From Longimicrobium sp. (GTDB lineage Bacteria > Gemmatimonadota > Gemmatimonadetes > Longimicrobiales > Longimicrobiaceae), in contig NZ_DATIND010000107.1 of NCBI RefSeq assembly GCF_035474595.1, positions 1 to 64,000 of the forward strand: 64,000 nucleotides of DNA. Direction: 5' to 3'. Below, piece after piece: positions 7,768-17,152 of the stretch. The translations under genes and the position numbers were made by a program. The notes under the pieces were generated by a model. That model was not told where the DNA came from. It made no database searches and saw only the letters and a program-made list of their open reading frames with translations. Position 1 is the stretch's first letter. Each line of letters starts with the position of its first letter.

Positions 7768-8565
7768 TCAGCTCCCCCGCGGGTCGAAGATGTCGATGGC
7801 GATCTGCCCGTCACCCGACGCCGCGGTCGCCGGCGCGGCGGCGGGCGAGGCGGCGATCGGGGGCGGAGCGGCGGTCTCGCGCTGCGGGGCGGGCGCGGCG
7901 GCCTTGCTGTCGTACACGACCTGCCCCTGCGCCAGCTCGATCACCCGGTACTCGGGGTGCGCGCGGACCAGGTCCAGGTCGTGGGTGGCCATCAGCACCG
8001 TCATCCCCAGCGCGTTGATCTCGCGGAAGAGCTCGAAGATCCCCCGCGCGGCCCACTCGTCCAGGTTCCCGGTGGGCTCGTCGGCCAGCAGCACCAGCGG
8101 CTCGTTGGCCAGCGCGCGCGCGACCGCCACGCGCTGCCGCTCGCCGCCCGACAGCTCGTCGGGGAACGACTGCGCCTTGTGGCTCAGCCCCACCTGCGTG
8201 AGCACGCGGTTCACGCGCTGCGAGATGGCCGAGCGCTTCACGCCGGTGACCTCCAGCGCGAAGGCCACGTTCTCCTCGGCGGTGCGGTCGCGCAGCAGGC
8301 GGAAGTCCTGGAAGACGACGCCCAGCTTGCGGCGCAGGAAGGGGATCTCGCGGCGGCGGATGGTCTTCGACGAGAACCCCGAGACGCGCACCTCGCCCGA
8401 GTTGGGGACGTCGGCCATCTGGATCAGCCGCAGGATGGTGCTCTTCCCGGCGCCCGAATGCCCGGTGAGGAACACCAGCTCCCCCTTCTGGACGTGGAAC
8501 GACACGTCCTTGAGCGCCGCGCCGGAGCGGGGGTACTCCTTGTAGACCGACGTGAGCTTGATCAC
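7768..8565 (-). CDS. ftsE: Cell division ATP-binding protein FtsE
   Basis: 265 aa ABC ATPase. Walker A GHSGAGKST, signature LSGGERQRVAVARAL, Walker B LLADEPTGNLD and the H-loop MATHD are all present. The ABC domain ends near residue 225, the usual FtsE size. About 40 extra residues rich in Ala and Pro follow, ending in IAIDIFDPRGS, a tail not seen in standard FtsE and of unknown use. FtsE pairs with FtsX at the septum. It is the first gene of ftsE-ftsX-envC; the upstream gap contains repeats and no obvious promoter. Confidence 0.93.
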   Translation of the reverse strand: MIKLTSVYKEYPRSGAALKDVSFHVQKGELVFLTGHSGAGKSTILRLIQMADVPNSGEVRVSGFSSKTIRRREIPFLRRKLGVVFQDFRLLRDRTAEENVAFALEVTGVKRSAISQRVNRVLTQVGLSHKAQSFPDELSGGERQRVAVARALANEPLVLLADEPTGNLDEWAARGIFELFREINALGMTVLMATHDLDLVRAHPEYRVIELAQGQVVYDSKAAAPAPQRETAAPPPIAASPAAAPATAASGDGQIAIDIFDPRGS

Positions 8566-9019
8566 GCTGTGATACTGCGGGGGAGGGAACGGCCGATGTG
8601 GTGGAATGGGCGAAACTTAATGGCGTTCGCGCGGGGTGTCAAAGTGCGCGTGCGATATCACCGCCCAACTGCTACGATCGGATGGCGGAAGCCGGACACT
8701 ATCGCGGCAAGGTGAGTCTCGCGCCGCCCTCACCCCGCGCCGGAGGGCGCCACCCTCTCCCGTCCCGGGAGAGGGTGGCTTTCCAGCATCCGCGCGCCCT
8801 GCAAAGCCAGGTCGCACCGATGCTTTCTTACCGCGCCGATGCCCATCGAGCTACCTCTCCCGGTACGGGAGAGGTGGACGGCCTAAGCCGGCCGGAGAGG
8901 GCGCGATGCGGCGGACGAGCGCCGAACCGCGTCTCGCATCAGGAGAAGATGAAGACGGAGATAGAGATGGAGACTCGGAGATGGAGATTCGGAGCTGGAG
9001 ATGGAAGCGAGGGATCGCC
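8566..9019. repeat. Gene-free gap with R2 copy 2 and GGAGAT-like tract
   Basis: R2 copy 2 occupies 8849-8909 (CTACCTCTCCCGGTACGGGA through GATGC), 61 bp like copies 1 and 3. A CCCTCTCCCGTCCCGGGAGAGGG palindrome lies at about 8752-8776. Bases 8947-9015 are an imperfect GGAGAT/CGGAGAT purine tract. No credible reading frame is present. Confidence 0.6.
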
Positions 9020-9958
9020 TCAGCCGCCGCCGCGCATCCGCTCCGCGAGGGTGACGGCGAGGAGGATCGCTTCCTTCATCGACCCGGCGTCCGCGATCCC
9101 CCTGCCGGCGATGTCGAGCGCGGTGCCGTGGTCGGGCGAGGTGCGGGGGAAAGGAAGCCCCAGCGTCACGTTCACGCCGCTCCCGAAGGCGGCCGTCTTG
9201 AACGCCGCCATCCCCACGTCGTGGTACGGCGCGATCACCGCGTCGAACTCGCCGCGGACGGCGCGCGTGAACACGGTATCGGCGGGGATCGGCCCGGCCG
9301 CGTCCACCCCGGATTCGCGGAGACGCGCGAGCGCCGGCTCCACGATCCGCGCCTCCTCGTCGCCGAACAGCCCGCCGTCCGACGCATGCGGGTTCACCGC
9401 GCAGAGCGCCACGCGCGGCGAGGGGATGCGCCAGAGGTCGCGGAGCGCGCGCCAGGTGAGCGAGGCCTGGTCCACCAGGAGATCGGCGGAGAGGGCGGCG
9501 GGGACGTCGCGCAGCGCCAGGTGCGTGGTGGCCAGCACGACGCGGAGCGGGCCGCCCAGCGCGGTGCGCTCCGCCGCCATCATCATCACCACCCGCGGGA
9601 CGCCGGCCAGGTCCGCCAGCATCTCGGTGTGCCCGGGGTAGCGCCATCCCCCCGCATGGAAGGCGGACTTGTCGATCGGCGCGGTGACGATCGCGTCCAC
9701 CTCGCCCGCCATCGCCATCTCCACCGCCCGGCGGATGGCCTCGCCCGCGATGCGCCCGGCCGCCGCGGCGCCGTCCTCCGCCGTCCAGTCCCCCACGGAG
9801 ACGTCGTCCCCGGACCGGAGCAGGGACGCGGTGCCCACGCGGACGAACGAGGCCGCGCCGGCGACCTCGCGGTCGGCCAGCGCGGCCTCGCTCACCTCGG
9901 GGCCGATCCCCCGCGGGTCGCCCAGCGTCACGGCGACGCGGACGGGCCTCACGCCCAT
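9020..9958 (-). CDS. pdxA: 4-hydroxythreonine-4-phosphate dehydrogenase
   Basis: 312 aa from the ATG at 9958, which overlaps the end of the S4 gene by ten bases. Motifs fit PdxA: TLGDPRGIGPE, DAIVTAPIDK, the zinc-site segment YPGHTEMLAD, CAVNPHASDGGLFGDEE, YHDVGMAAFK and TSPDHGTALDIAG. The enzyme oxidises 4-phosphohydroxy-L-threonine with NAD(P)+ in the DXP-dependent pathway to pyridoxal 5'-phosphate. It is the distal gene of the SurA-S4-pdxA cluster, an arrangement reminiscent of the surA-pdxA pairing in E. coli. Confidence 0.95.
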   Translation of the reverse strand: MGVRPVRVAVTLGDPRGIGPEVSEAALADREVAGAASFVRVGTASLLRSGDDVSVGDWTAEDGAAAAGRIAGEAIRRAVEMAMAGEVDAIVTAPIDKSAFHAGGWRYPGHTEMLADLAGVPRVVMMMAAERTALGGPLRVVLATTHLALRDVPAALSADLLVDQASLTWRALRDLWRIPSPRVALCAVNPHASDGGLFGDEEARIVEPALARLRESGVDAAGPIPADTVFTRAVRGEFDAVIAPYHDVGMAAFKTAAFGSGVNVTLGLPFPRTSPDHGTALDIAGRGIADAGSMKEAILLAVTLAERMRGGG

Positions 9959-10239
9959 CCCTCGTCCGCCTGGCGCTCGTCCTTCAGCACGCGGTACAGC
10001 TCGCGCGCCTGCTTCTTCGAGGTGCTCTTCCCCGGCGTGGCCAGCAGCTCCACCTCCAGCGAGCGGCCGGGGTAGTCGATCGCGATCCGCCGGCCGGGGG
10101 GCACGGCGTCGCTGGGGCGCGCCGGCTTTCCGTCCACCCGCACCGCCCCCGCCTCGCACGCCGCCTTGGCCTCGCTCCGGCTCTTCGTCAGGCAGAGGCG
10201 GTGGAGGAGCACGTCCACCCGCAGGACCTCGTCGGTCAC
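9949..10239 (-). CDS. RNA-binding S4 domain protein (Hsp15-like)
   Basis: 96 aa from a GTG at 10239 that overlaps the SurA stop (CAGTGACC). Residues 5-65 form an S4 fold: RVDVLLHRLCLTKSRSEAKA, GAVRVDGKPARPSD, PGRRIAI. After it comes a basic tail containing KSTSKKQARELY, as in Hsp15/RlbA-type proteins that bind 23S rRNA on stalled or dissociated 50S subunits. Translational coupling with both surA-like and pdxA genes is evident from the overlaps. Specific ribosomal function is inferred from family only. Confidence 0.82.
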   Translation of the reverse strand: MTDEVLRVDVLLHRLCLTKSRSEAKAACEAGAVRVDGKPARPSDAVPPGRRIAIDYPGRSLEVELLATPGKSTSKKQARELYRVLKDERQADEGWA

Positions 10240-11540
10240 TGCATCACGGTGACGGCGGTCACCTGGCGCAGCTCGCCCAGCAGCCGGTCGACCTGGCGCT
10301 GCTGGATGATGCGGTCGCGGATCTGCTCGCGCACGTCGGCCAGCGTGTACTCGCCCCCCGTGCGGCGGTCCGTCACCTTGGCCACCACGAACGACGGCCC
10401 GCTGGGGTCGCCCAGCTGGAAAGGCCCGACCACCGTCCCCGGCGCCGCGTCGCCGATCGCCTGTCCGTACTCGGGCGGAAGGCGGTCGGGAAGGACGTCG
10501 CGCAGCGTGCGCTGGTCCGGCGGCGTGGTGGTGCGTGCCGCCAGCTGGGTGAGCGAGGCGCCGCCCCGCGCCGCGGTGGCGATCGAGTCGGCCAGGGTGC
10601 GCGCCCGCGCCACGTCGGCCTCGGTGATCTCGGGGCGGATGAGGATGTGGCGCGCCTGCCGCTCGCCGCCGCGCACCTTCTCCAGCTTGATGATGTGGTA
10701 GCCGAACTCGGTCTTCACCACGGGCGAGATGTCGCCCGGACGGAGCGCGAAGGCCATCTGCTCGAACTCGCGCACCATCTGCCCCGCGTGGAACCACCCC
10801 AGCATTCCGCCCTGCGGCGCGCTGGGGTCCTGCGAGTCGCGCCGGGCGATGGCCTCGAAGTCGCCGCCGCGGCGCAGCTCGGCCAGGATCGCCTCGGCCT
10901 TGCGCCGCGCCGTGGCGTCGGCCGAGTCGCCGGCCACCGGCTTCACCACCGCCTGCTGGAACGAGAGGGTGGCCGGGCGCTGCCCCAGGGACCCGCGCTG
11001 CTGCTCGAAGTACTGCTGGATCTCGGCGTCGGTAACCGGCGGCGCCGCCATCTTCGACAGCCGCTCGCGGATGTACCGCTGGATCATGGTCTGGTCGGTG
11101 TACTGCTGCGTGAGCGTGGCGCGGTACTGCTCCAGCGTGCGCCCGGTCTGCGCCAGCGCCTGCTCCATGGCCGCCTGCGAGCCGAAGTTCTGCTGCACGC
11201 GGTTGATCTGCGTCTCCACCTGCCCCGCGATCTCGGCCGCGTCGACGGTGAGCTTGTCGCGGCGCGCGGCCTCGAGCAGGAGCAGGTCGTCCACGCGGCG
11301 CTGCAGCACGTCGCGCTCCATCTGCCTGCGCGCGGTGGGGTCGGTGGGCACCTGCTGCCCCTGCGCCTGCATCGACTCGATCTCGAGGAGCACGTCGGAG
11401 TACAGCACCGAGGTGTCGCCCACCACGGCCACCACCCGGTCCCACACGCGGGTCCCGGGCTGGGCGGCGGGCTGCTGCGCCGCCAGGGCGGCGGGCGCGG
11501 CCAGGGCGGCGGCAAGGCAGAGCGCGGTCAGAGCACGCAT
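10236..11540 (-). CDS. SurA-like periplasmic peptidyl-prolyl isomerase / chaperone
   Basis: 434 aa from the ATG at 11540, which gives a typical signal peptide (RALTALCLAAALAAPAALAAQ). Residues 35-190 match the SurA N-terminal chaperone region (RVVAVVGDTSVLYSDV, then DLLLLEAAR). A parvulin-like segment at about 200-290 contains GGMLGWFHAGQMVREFEQMA and KTEFGYHIIKLEK. A second, degenerate PPIase region follows from RQARHILIRPE onward, so the SurA plan N-P1-P2 is kept. SurA escorts outer-membrane proteins through the periplasm. It lies downstream of a parvulin lipoprotein and mfd, and overlaps the S4 gene. Confidence 0.87.
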   Translation of the reverse strand: MRALTALCLAAALAAPAALAAQQPAAQPGTRVWDRVVAVVGDTSVLYSDVLLEIESMQAQGQQVPTDPTARRQMERDVLQRRVDDLLLLEAARRDKLTVDAAEIAGQVETQINRVQQNFGSQAAMEQALAQTGRTLEQYRATLTQQYTDQTMIQRYIRERLSKMAAPPVTDAEIQQYFEQQRGSLGQRPATLSFQQAVVKPVAGDSADATARRKAEAILAELRRGGDFEAIARRDSQDPSAPQGGMLGWFHAGQMVREFEQMAFALRPGDISPVVKTEFGYHIIKLEKVRGGERQARHILIRPEITEADVARARTLADSIATAARGGASLTQLAARTTTPPDQRTLRDVLPDRLPPEYGQAIGDAAPGTVVGPFQLGDPSGPSFVVAKVTDRRTGGEYTLADVREQIRDRIIQQRQVDRLLGELRQVTAVTVMQ

Positions 11541-11697
11541 ATCCGAACGGCTAGTTGCTGGAGGAAGAAAGAGCGAGCGGCCCGCCGGGCGGGCCGCGTT
11601 CCGGCGCGCGCGCACGCGCGTCCGGACCGGCTTATATGCCGCGAGGCGCGGCGGAGTTCCCGCCGCGCCTCGCGTCCTGCCCGTCACCGGGTGACGG

Positions 11698-13221
11698 TCA
11701 CTTCTTCCCCGTGTCGGCCGGCGCGGGGGCCGGGGCCGGCTGCGGGGTGGGGGCGGGCTGCTGCCCCTGCTGCGGCGGCGGGCCCTGCGGCATGGGCTGC
11801 TGCCCCTGCGGCATCCCCGGCATCTGCGCCGGCGGCGCTACCTGCGGCTGCGTGGCGCGGATCTGCTTCACCTTGTCGACCACGCGCTGGAACGACGCCT
11901 CGTTCACGTTGTAGCCGTAGACGTTGCGCAGCTGCGTGCCCAGCACGCCCAGCGGCGGAAGCTGGCGCTGGCCGCTGACGGCCTGGGCCAGCCACTCGCG
12001 CACCTGCTGCTCGATCACCGCGTTGCCGGCCGAGCCCTTGGGCGCGTGCAGCTCGGCCACGCCGGTCACGGTCAGCAGCTGGCGGATGGCGGCGCGCGCC
12101 TGGTCGCGCATCTGCGCCGTCTCCTGCGCCGAGAGCCCCACGTTGCGGCGGCGGGCCTCGGCCAGCAGCATGCGCTCGGTGGCGGCGCTCTTCACCATCT
12201 GCACGATGGAGCTGTCGGGCGCGTCGGTGATCTGCTTCAGCGCCTCGTCGGGGGCGCCCACCATCTGCGCCTGGATGTCGCTGGCCGAGAGCTGGCCGCC
12301 GCGGAAGGTGGCCAGGGCGCGCTCGCCGGCGCGGCCGCGCAGCGGCTTGTCGTTGTTCTTGGCCATCTCCTTCACCTGCTGCGCGGCGCCGGTCTCCACG
12401 TGCAGGTTGTTGGCCTTGCTCAGCGAGTCGGCGAAGTGCTCCACCGCGGTCTGGCGGTTCTTGCCCACCAGGTACTGGCGGAACTGCTCCTTGCGCTCGC
12501 CCAGCGGCTCCTGGCGGCGCTCCTCCACCTTGATCACGTGGAAGCCGAAGGGGCTTTCCACCACCGGGCTCACCTGCCCGGCCTGCAGCCGGAACGCGGC
12601 CTCCTCGAAGGTGGGCGTCATCTGCCCGCGCCCGAAGAAGCCCAGGTCGCCGCCCTGGTCCTTGCTGGTGTCCTGGCTGTACTGCCTGGCCAACGCGGCG
12701 AAGTCGGCGCCGCCGGCGGCCTGCCGCTGGATGGTCTCGGCCAGCCGCTTCACGCTGTCGCGCTGCGCGGGGGTGGCGTCTGCGGGCGGGCGCAGCAGGA
12801 TGTGCCGGGCGTGCACCTGCTGCCCGGGGCCCTGTGTCTGCCACGCCTGCTCCAGCTGCGCGTCGGTGAACGCGGTGTCGGTCTTCACGGTGGTCTGGAA
12901 GAGCCGGTTCAGCGTTTCCTGGTCGCGCTGCTGCTGCGTCATCTTGTCCAGGTCCAGCACCGCCAGCGAGGTGTCCTCGGCATAGGCGGTGGCCAGCAGG
13001 GTGTAGTCCACCCAGCGCTCGGCCACGGCCCGGACCACGTCGGCGGTGGGGGGAACCTGCGGGCTGGCCGCGATGAGGTTGGCGGCCTCGTCGACCTTCA
13101 GCTCCTTGCCGGCCGCCGAGGCGACCTCGTCCTTATGGGCGTTCACGGCCTGCTTCAGGCTGTTGCAGCCTGCCGCCATCGGTACGGCGGCCACGAGCAG
13201 GGCCCAGCGGGACAGCTTCAT
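11698..13221 (-). CDS. Parvulin-type PPIase lipoprotein
   Basis: 507 aa from the ATG at 13221. A lipobox (VPMAAGC) places the lipidated cysteine near residue 19. Residues about 25-130 are a helical SurA/PrsA-like N-domain; the parvulin domain (about 135-235) shows VHARHILLRPP, GGDLGFFGRGQMTPTFEEAAF and SPFGFHVIKVEER. A long helical region follows, and the last 50 residues are Pro/Gln/Ala rich. It resembles PrsA/PpiD folding factors held at a membrane. It is followed 157 bases later by the SurA-like gene, so this locus encodes two parvulin chaperones in a row. Confidence 0.85.
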   Translation of the reverse strand: MKLSRWALLVAAVPMAAGCNSLKQAVNAHKDEVASAAGKELKVDEAANLIAASPQVPPTADVVRAVAERWVDYTLLATAYAEDTSLAVLDLDKMTQQQRDQETLNRLFQTTVKTDTAFTDAQLEQAWQTQGPGQQVHARHILLRPPADATPAQRDSVKRLAETIQRQAAGGADFAALARQYSQDTSKDQGGDLGFFGRGQMTPTFEEAAFRLQAGQVSPVVESPFGFHVIKVEERRQEPLGERKEQFRQYLVGKNRQTAVEHFADSLSKANNLHVETGAAQQVKEMAKNNDKPLRGRAGERALATFRGGQLSASDIQAQMVGAPDEALKQITDAPDSSIVQMVKSAATERMLLAEARRRNVGLSAQETAQMRDQARAAIRQLLTVTGVAELHAPKGSAGNAVIEQQVREWLAQAVSGQRQLPPLGVLGTQLRNVYGYNVNEASFQRVVDKVKQIRATQPQVAPPAQMPGMPQGQQPMPQGPPPQQGQQPAPTPQPAPAPAPADTGKK

Positions 13222-13354
13222 CGAGAATCTCCAGCCCGGGTGGATGTGAAACGGCGCGGGACCCCGGGGAGCGTCCCGTCGCGCGGCGAAAAACTTCGAC
13301 AAACGGAAGTGCGAGGTACGGAGTGCCGGAAGCGCCCGGCCAGACTCCGACAGT

Positions 13355-13475
13355 CCTAAGTCCTAAGTCCTAAGTCCTAAGTCCTAAGTCCTAAGTAACT
13401 GCGTCTCCTGCTCTCCGTGCGCACTCGGCACTCAGCACCCACTTGGGACTTAGGACTTGGCACTTAGGACTTCTT
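13355..13475. repeat. Heptamer array (AGTCCTA)n with inverted partner
   Basis: Bases 13355-13398 contain about six units of AGTCCTA; bases 13441-13475 hold inverted units (ACTTGGGACTTAGGACTTGG), so the two arms could pair as a long stem. It separates mfd from the PPIase lipoprotein gene. The gap 13222-13486 has no gene. Confidence 0.8.
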
Positions 13476-13486
13476 TTCTTCTTTCC

Positions 13487-16400
13487 CTACGCCGTCAGGC
13501 TCGAATCCGCCGCCAGGTCCTTCATCGCCGCCACGATCGTGGTGACGATGGGCTCGGTGCCATGGCGGGTGAGCGTGAGCGACAGCGGCAGCGGGCGGCG
13601 CACGTCCACCGCGAACTGGTACTGCGTCAGCGTCTTCTGCAGCGGCGCCATCCGCGGGACCACGCCGGTGCGGAAGTTCACCCGCACGTCCCACGGGCGG
13701 ACGAGGATGCGCTCGACGCCCAGCTCGCCGCCGATCAGGCGCAGCGCCTGCGTGGCCAGCAGCGTCTCCACCTCGTCGGGGAGCGGGCCGTAGCGGTCAC
13801 GCAGCTCGCGGCGGATGGCGTCGACCCCGTCGACCTTCTCCTCGCGCGCCAGGCGGCGGTAGAAGTGCAGCTTCTGCGGCTCGTCGGGCACATAGTGGTC
13901 GGGGATCAGCGCGGCGCCGTCGACCGACACCTCGGCGAGCCCCTTCTGCGGCCGCTTCCCGTCGCCCTTCAGCTGCTTGATGGTGTCTTCCAGCAGCCGG
14001 AGATAGGTGTCGAGCCCCACGGCGTGCACGAATCCGCTCTGCTCGGCGCCCAGGATGTTACCCGCCCCGCGGAGCTCCAGGTCCTTGAGGGCGATGCGGT
14101 ATCCGCTCCCCAGCTCGGTGTAGTGCTCCAGCACCCTGAGCCGCCGCTCGGCGTCCTCCTGCACCTCGTCGGGGATGAGGAGATAGCAGAAGGCGCGGTG
14201 GTGGCTTCGGCCCACGCGGCCGCGGATCTGGTACAGCTGGCTCAGGCCGAACTGGTCCGCGCGGTTCACGATCAGCGTGTTGGCGCGGGGCACGTCCAGC
14301 CCGCTCTCGATGATCGCCGTGGCCACCAGGATGTCGAGGTCGCCGTCGAGGAAGCGCGTCATCACCTCCTCCAGCTCCTTCTCGCGCATCTGCCCGTGCG
14401 CCACGCCGATCCCCGCTTCGGGGACCAGGCGCTGCACCTTCTGCGCGACGGCGCCGATCGTCTCCACCCGGTTGTGCACGAAGAACACCTGGCCGCCACG
14501 GTCCAGCTCGCGCCGGATGGCGTCCTCGATGATCGCGTCGGTCCACGGGAGGACGTGCGTGATCACCGGCTGCCGGTCGCGCGGCGGGGTCTGGATCAGG
14601 GTCATGTCCCTGAGCCCCAGCAGCGAGAAGTGCAGCGTCCGCGGGATGGGCGTGGCGGTCAGCGTCAGCACGTCCACCGTTTTCCGCAGCTGCTTCAGGA
14701 TCTCCTTGTGCTTCACCCCGAAGCGCTGCTCCTCGTCGATCACCAGCATCCCCAGCTCGCGGAACCTCACGTCGGGCGACAGGAGGCGGTGCGTGCCGAT
14801 GATGATGTCGACCGTGCCCTCTTCCAGCCGCTTCAGCACCTCCAGCTGCTCCTTCGCGGTGCGGAAGCGGCTCAATGCCTCGATGCGCACGGGGAAGTCG
14901 GCCAGCCGCTCGCTGAAGGTGTGCAGGTGCTGCTCGGCCAGGATCGTCGTCGGGACGAGCACCGCCACCTGCCGCCCGTCCTGCACCGCCTTGAAGGCAC
15001 CGCGGATGGCGATCTCCGTCTTCCCGTACCCCACGTCGCCGCAGATCAGGCGGTCCATGGGGCGGGGCGACTCCATGTCGCGCTTGACGTCTTCCGTGGC
15101 CTGGCGCTGGTCGGGCGTGTCCTCGAAGAGGAAGGCGCTCTCCATCTCGCGCTGCCAGCGGGTGTCGGCGGAGAAGGCGTAGCCCTTCTCGGCGCTGCGG
15201 GCGGCGTACAGCTCCAGCAGCTCGGCCGTCATCTCCTGGATGGCCTTCTGCGTCTTCTGCTTGGCCCGCGACCACTCCTTGCCGCCAATGCGGTGCACCT
15301 TGGGCGCGGCGGACTCCTCGTCGGAATCCGATACCCAGCGCTCGATCAGGTCCACCCGGTGCACGGGCACGCGCAGCAGCTCGCCGCCGGCGTACTCGAT
15401 GACGAGGGTCTCGAACTCCTCCTCGCCCACCCGCACCCGCTCCATCCGCCGGAACTGCCCGATCCCGTGGTCCATGTGCACCACGTAGTCGCCCGGCTTC
15501 AGCGCCGCCACGCTCTCCAGCGCCGCCCCGCCGCGGAACCTGCGCCGTCTGCGCAGCCGGCGCGTGCGGCGGAAGATCTCGTGGTCGGTCAGCAGCCTGA
15601 GCGGCGGCTGGGCGTCGGCCAGCACGAACCCGCCGGCCAGCGACCCGATCCCCAGCTCGGTGTAGCGCGCGACCTTGAACTCGTCGAGCAGCTCCTGCAG
15701 GCGCTCCAGCTGCCCCTGGTTGTCGCAGAGGATCAGCGTCTGCTCGCCGCGCCCGGCCGCCCCGCGCAGGATCTCGCCCAGCCGCGGCATGTCGCGGTCG
15801 ATGGGCTCGGGCGGGAGGGCGCGGAAGCGGAAGGTGGCCCGCACCGGCGCGCCGGCCGCCTCCTCGATGAAGAGCTGCGGGAGCTTCGCGAGCCGGTTCC
15901 CCGCCTCGTGCGCGGGAAGGAAGAGCCGCTCCGGGCGCTCGGGGCGCGTTCCCCGCGTGGCCTCGGCCTCGTGCAGCCGCAGCACCTCGCTCCAGGTGCG
16001 CTCCAGCTCCGGCCGCGTCCCGCTTCCCTCCAGGTGGACCACCACCGTCTCGGAGGGGAGGTAGTCGAGCAGCGACTTCCGCTCCGGCTCGCCGCCGTTG
16101 GACGACGGCGCCGCTGTCGCCGTGGACGAGGCGGCCGCGGTGTGCGACGAGGTGCCGCCGCCCTCGGCCGCGGGGCGCAGGTCCACCGGGAGCAGCTCCA
16201 GCGCGTTGACCGCGCGCACCGAGAGCTGCGTAAGGATGTCGAAGAAGCGGATCGACTCGATCTCGTCGCCCAGGAACTCGATCCGCGCGGGCTCGGGGGC
16301 GCCGAAGCCGAACACGTCCACGATGCCGCCGCGCAGCGCGAACTGGCCCACCTCCTCGACCGTGGCCGCGCGGTCGAACCCCATCCCCTCCAGCGTCGCG

Positions 16401-16870
16401 GCCAGCTCGGCCAGGCGGATGGTCTGGCCCACGCGCAGCTCCAGCCGCAGGTCGTCCAGCCCGTGCACCGCGGGCGAGAGCTCCTGCATGGCCCGCGCGG
16501 TGGTCACCAGGATGCTGGCGCGCCCGCTGAGCAGCGCCTCCAGCGCCTCGACCCGCGCGCCGCCGATCTCCAGGTGCGGCTCGGCCTCCTCGTACGGCAG
16601 CGACTCGCGCTGCGGGTAGAGGTACACCGAGCCCTCGCCCAGGAGGGCTTCCAGGTCGGCGGTGGCCTGCTCGGCGTCTTCCGGGCGCGTGGCCACCAGC
16701 GCCCACAGGCGCTCGCGCCGGGCGCGGTGAAGCGCCGCGGCCAGCACCATGGGCGACGATCCCGCCAGCCCCGCGGCCACCACGCTCTCGCCCGCGCGGG
16801 GCAGCGCATCGGCCAGCTCGCGGAAGGCGGGAACGGTCCGGAAGGAGTCGATCAGCAGCGGGTGCGGCAC
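13487..16870 (-). CDS. mfd: Transcription-repair coupling factor Mfd
   Basis: 1127 aa, a normal Mfd length. The N-terminal third is the UvrB-homology region. A linker rich in Ser/Ala/Thr near residue 250 precedes the RNA-polymerase interaction domain, where GDYVVHMDHGIGQF is diagnostic. The RecG-like translocase follows, with Walker A GDVGYGKTE, motif IDEEQRFG, TATPIPRTLHFSL and GRVGRSHHRAFCYLL, then the C-terminal D7 domain. Mfd pushes stalled RNA polymerase off lesions and recruits UvrA. It is the first gene of a minus-strand series with the two parvulins. Upstream hairpins at about 16906-16976 could belong to its leader. Confidence 0.96.
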   Translation of the reverse strand: MPHPLLIDSFRTVPAFRELADALPRAGESVVAAGLAGSSPMVLAAALHRARRERLWALVATRPEDAEQATADLEALLGEGSVYLYPQRESLPYEEAEPHLEIGGARVEALEALLSGRASILVTTARAMQELSPAVHGLDDLRLELRVGQTIRLAELAATLEGMGFDRAATVEEVGQFALRGGIVDVFGFGAPEPARIEFLGDEIESIRFFDILTQLSVRAVNALELLPVDLRPAAEGGGTSSHTAAASSTATAAPSSNGGEPERKSLLDYLPSETVVVHLEGSGTRPELERTWSEVLRLHEAEATRGTRPERPERLFLPAHEAGNRLAKLPQLFIEEAAGAPVRATFRFRALPPEPIDRDMPRLGEILRGAAGRGEQTLILCDNQGQLERLQELLDEFKVARYTELGIGSLAGGFVLADAQPPLRLLTDHEIFRRTRRLRRRRRFRGGAALESVAALKPGDYVVHMDHGIGQFRRMERVRVGEEEFETLVIEYAGGELLRVPVHRVDLIERWVSDSDEESAAPKVHRIGGKEWSRAKQKTQKAIQEMTAELLELYAARSAEKGYAFSADTRWQREMESAFLFEDTPDQRQATEDVKRDMESPRPMDRLICGDVGYGKTEIAIRGAFKAVQDGRQVAVLVPTTILAEQHLHTFSERLADFPVRIEALSRFRTAKEQLEVLKRLEEGTVDIIIGTHRLLSPDVRFRELGMLVIDEEQRFGVKHKEILKQLRKTVDVLTLTATPIPRTLHFSLLGLRDMTLIQTPPRDRQPVITHVLPWTDAIIEDAIRRELDRGGQVFFVHNRVETIGAVAQKVQRLVPEAGIGVAHGQMREKELEEVMTRFLDGDLDILVATAIIESGLDVPRANTLIVNRADQFGLSQLYQIRGRVGRSHHRAFCYLLIPDEVQEDAERRLRVLEHYTELGSGYRIALKDLELRGAGNILGAEQSGFVHAVGLDTYLRLLEDTIKQLKGDGKRPQKGLAEVSVDGAALIPDHYVPDEPQKLHFYRRLAREEKVDGVDAIRRELRDRYGPLPDEVETLLATQALRLIGGELGVERILVRPWDVRVNFRTGVVPRMAPLQKTLTQYQFAVDVRRPLPLSLTLTRHGTEPIVTTIVAAMKDLAADSSLTA

Positions 16871-17152
16871 AGCCTTTCAGCTTCGGGAGCCCGCGGGAAC
16901 GCACGAACGCCCGCCGCCCGGCCGGGGCGGCGGGTCGCGCGCCGGTGGACCGTGGGGAATCCCGGCTCCACGGTCGCGGGAATAATCCTTTAAGCTACCG
17001 CCGCATGCGAGCCCGCGTCAACCGGCGGCGGCCGGGTTCATCCACCTCTCATGCGACGCCGACGCGCGCGCGGGATTCGACGCGGCATGAGGAGATCTCG
17101 GGAGATGGGGATCACATTCGTAAGATGAGGATTGGCGGGGCGGCGCCAGGCT

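Noticed and set aside
13457-16993. Open frame of 1178 codons on the plus strand opposite mfd
   Set aside because: Low-complexity Arg/Leu/Gln/His translation, typical of the antisense of a GC-rich gene; mfd on the minus strand has all its family motifs.
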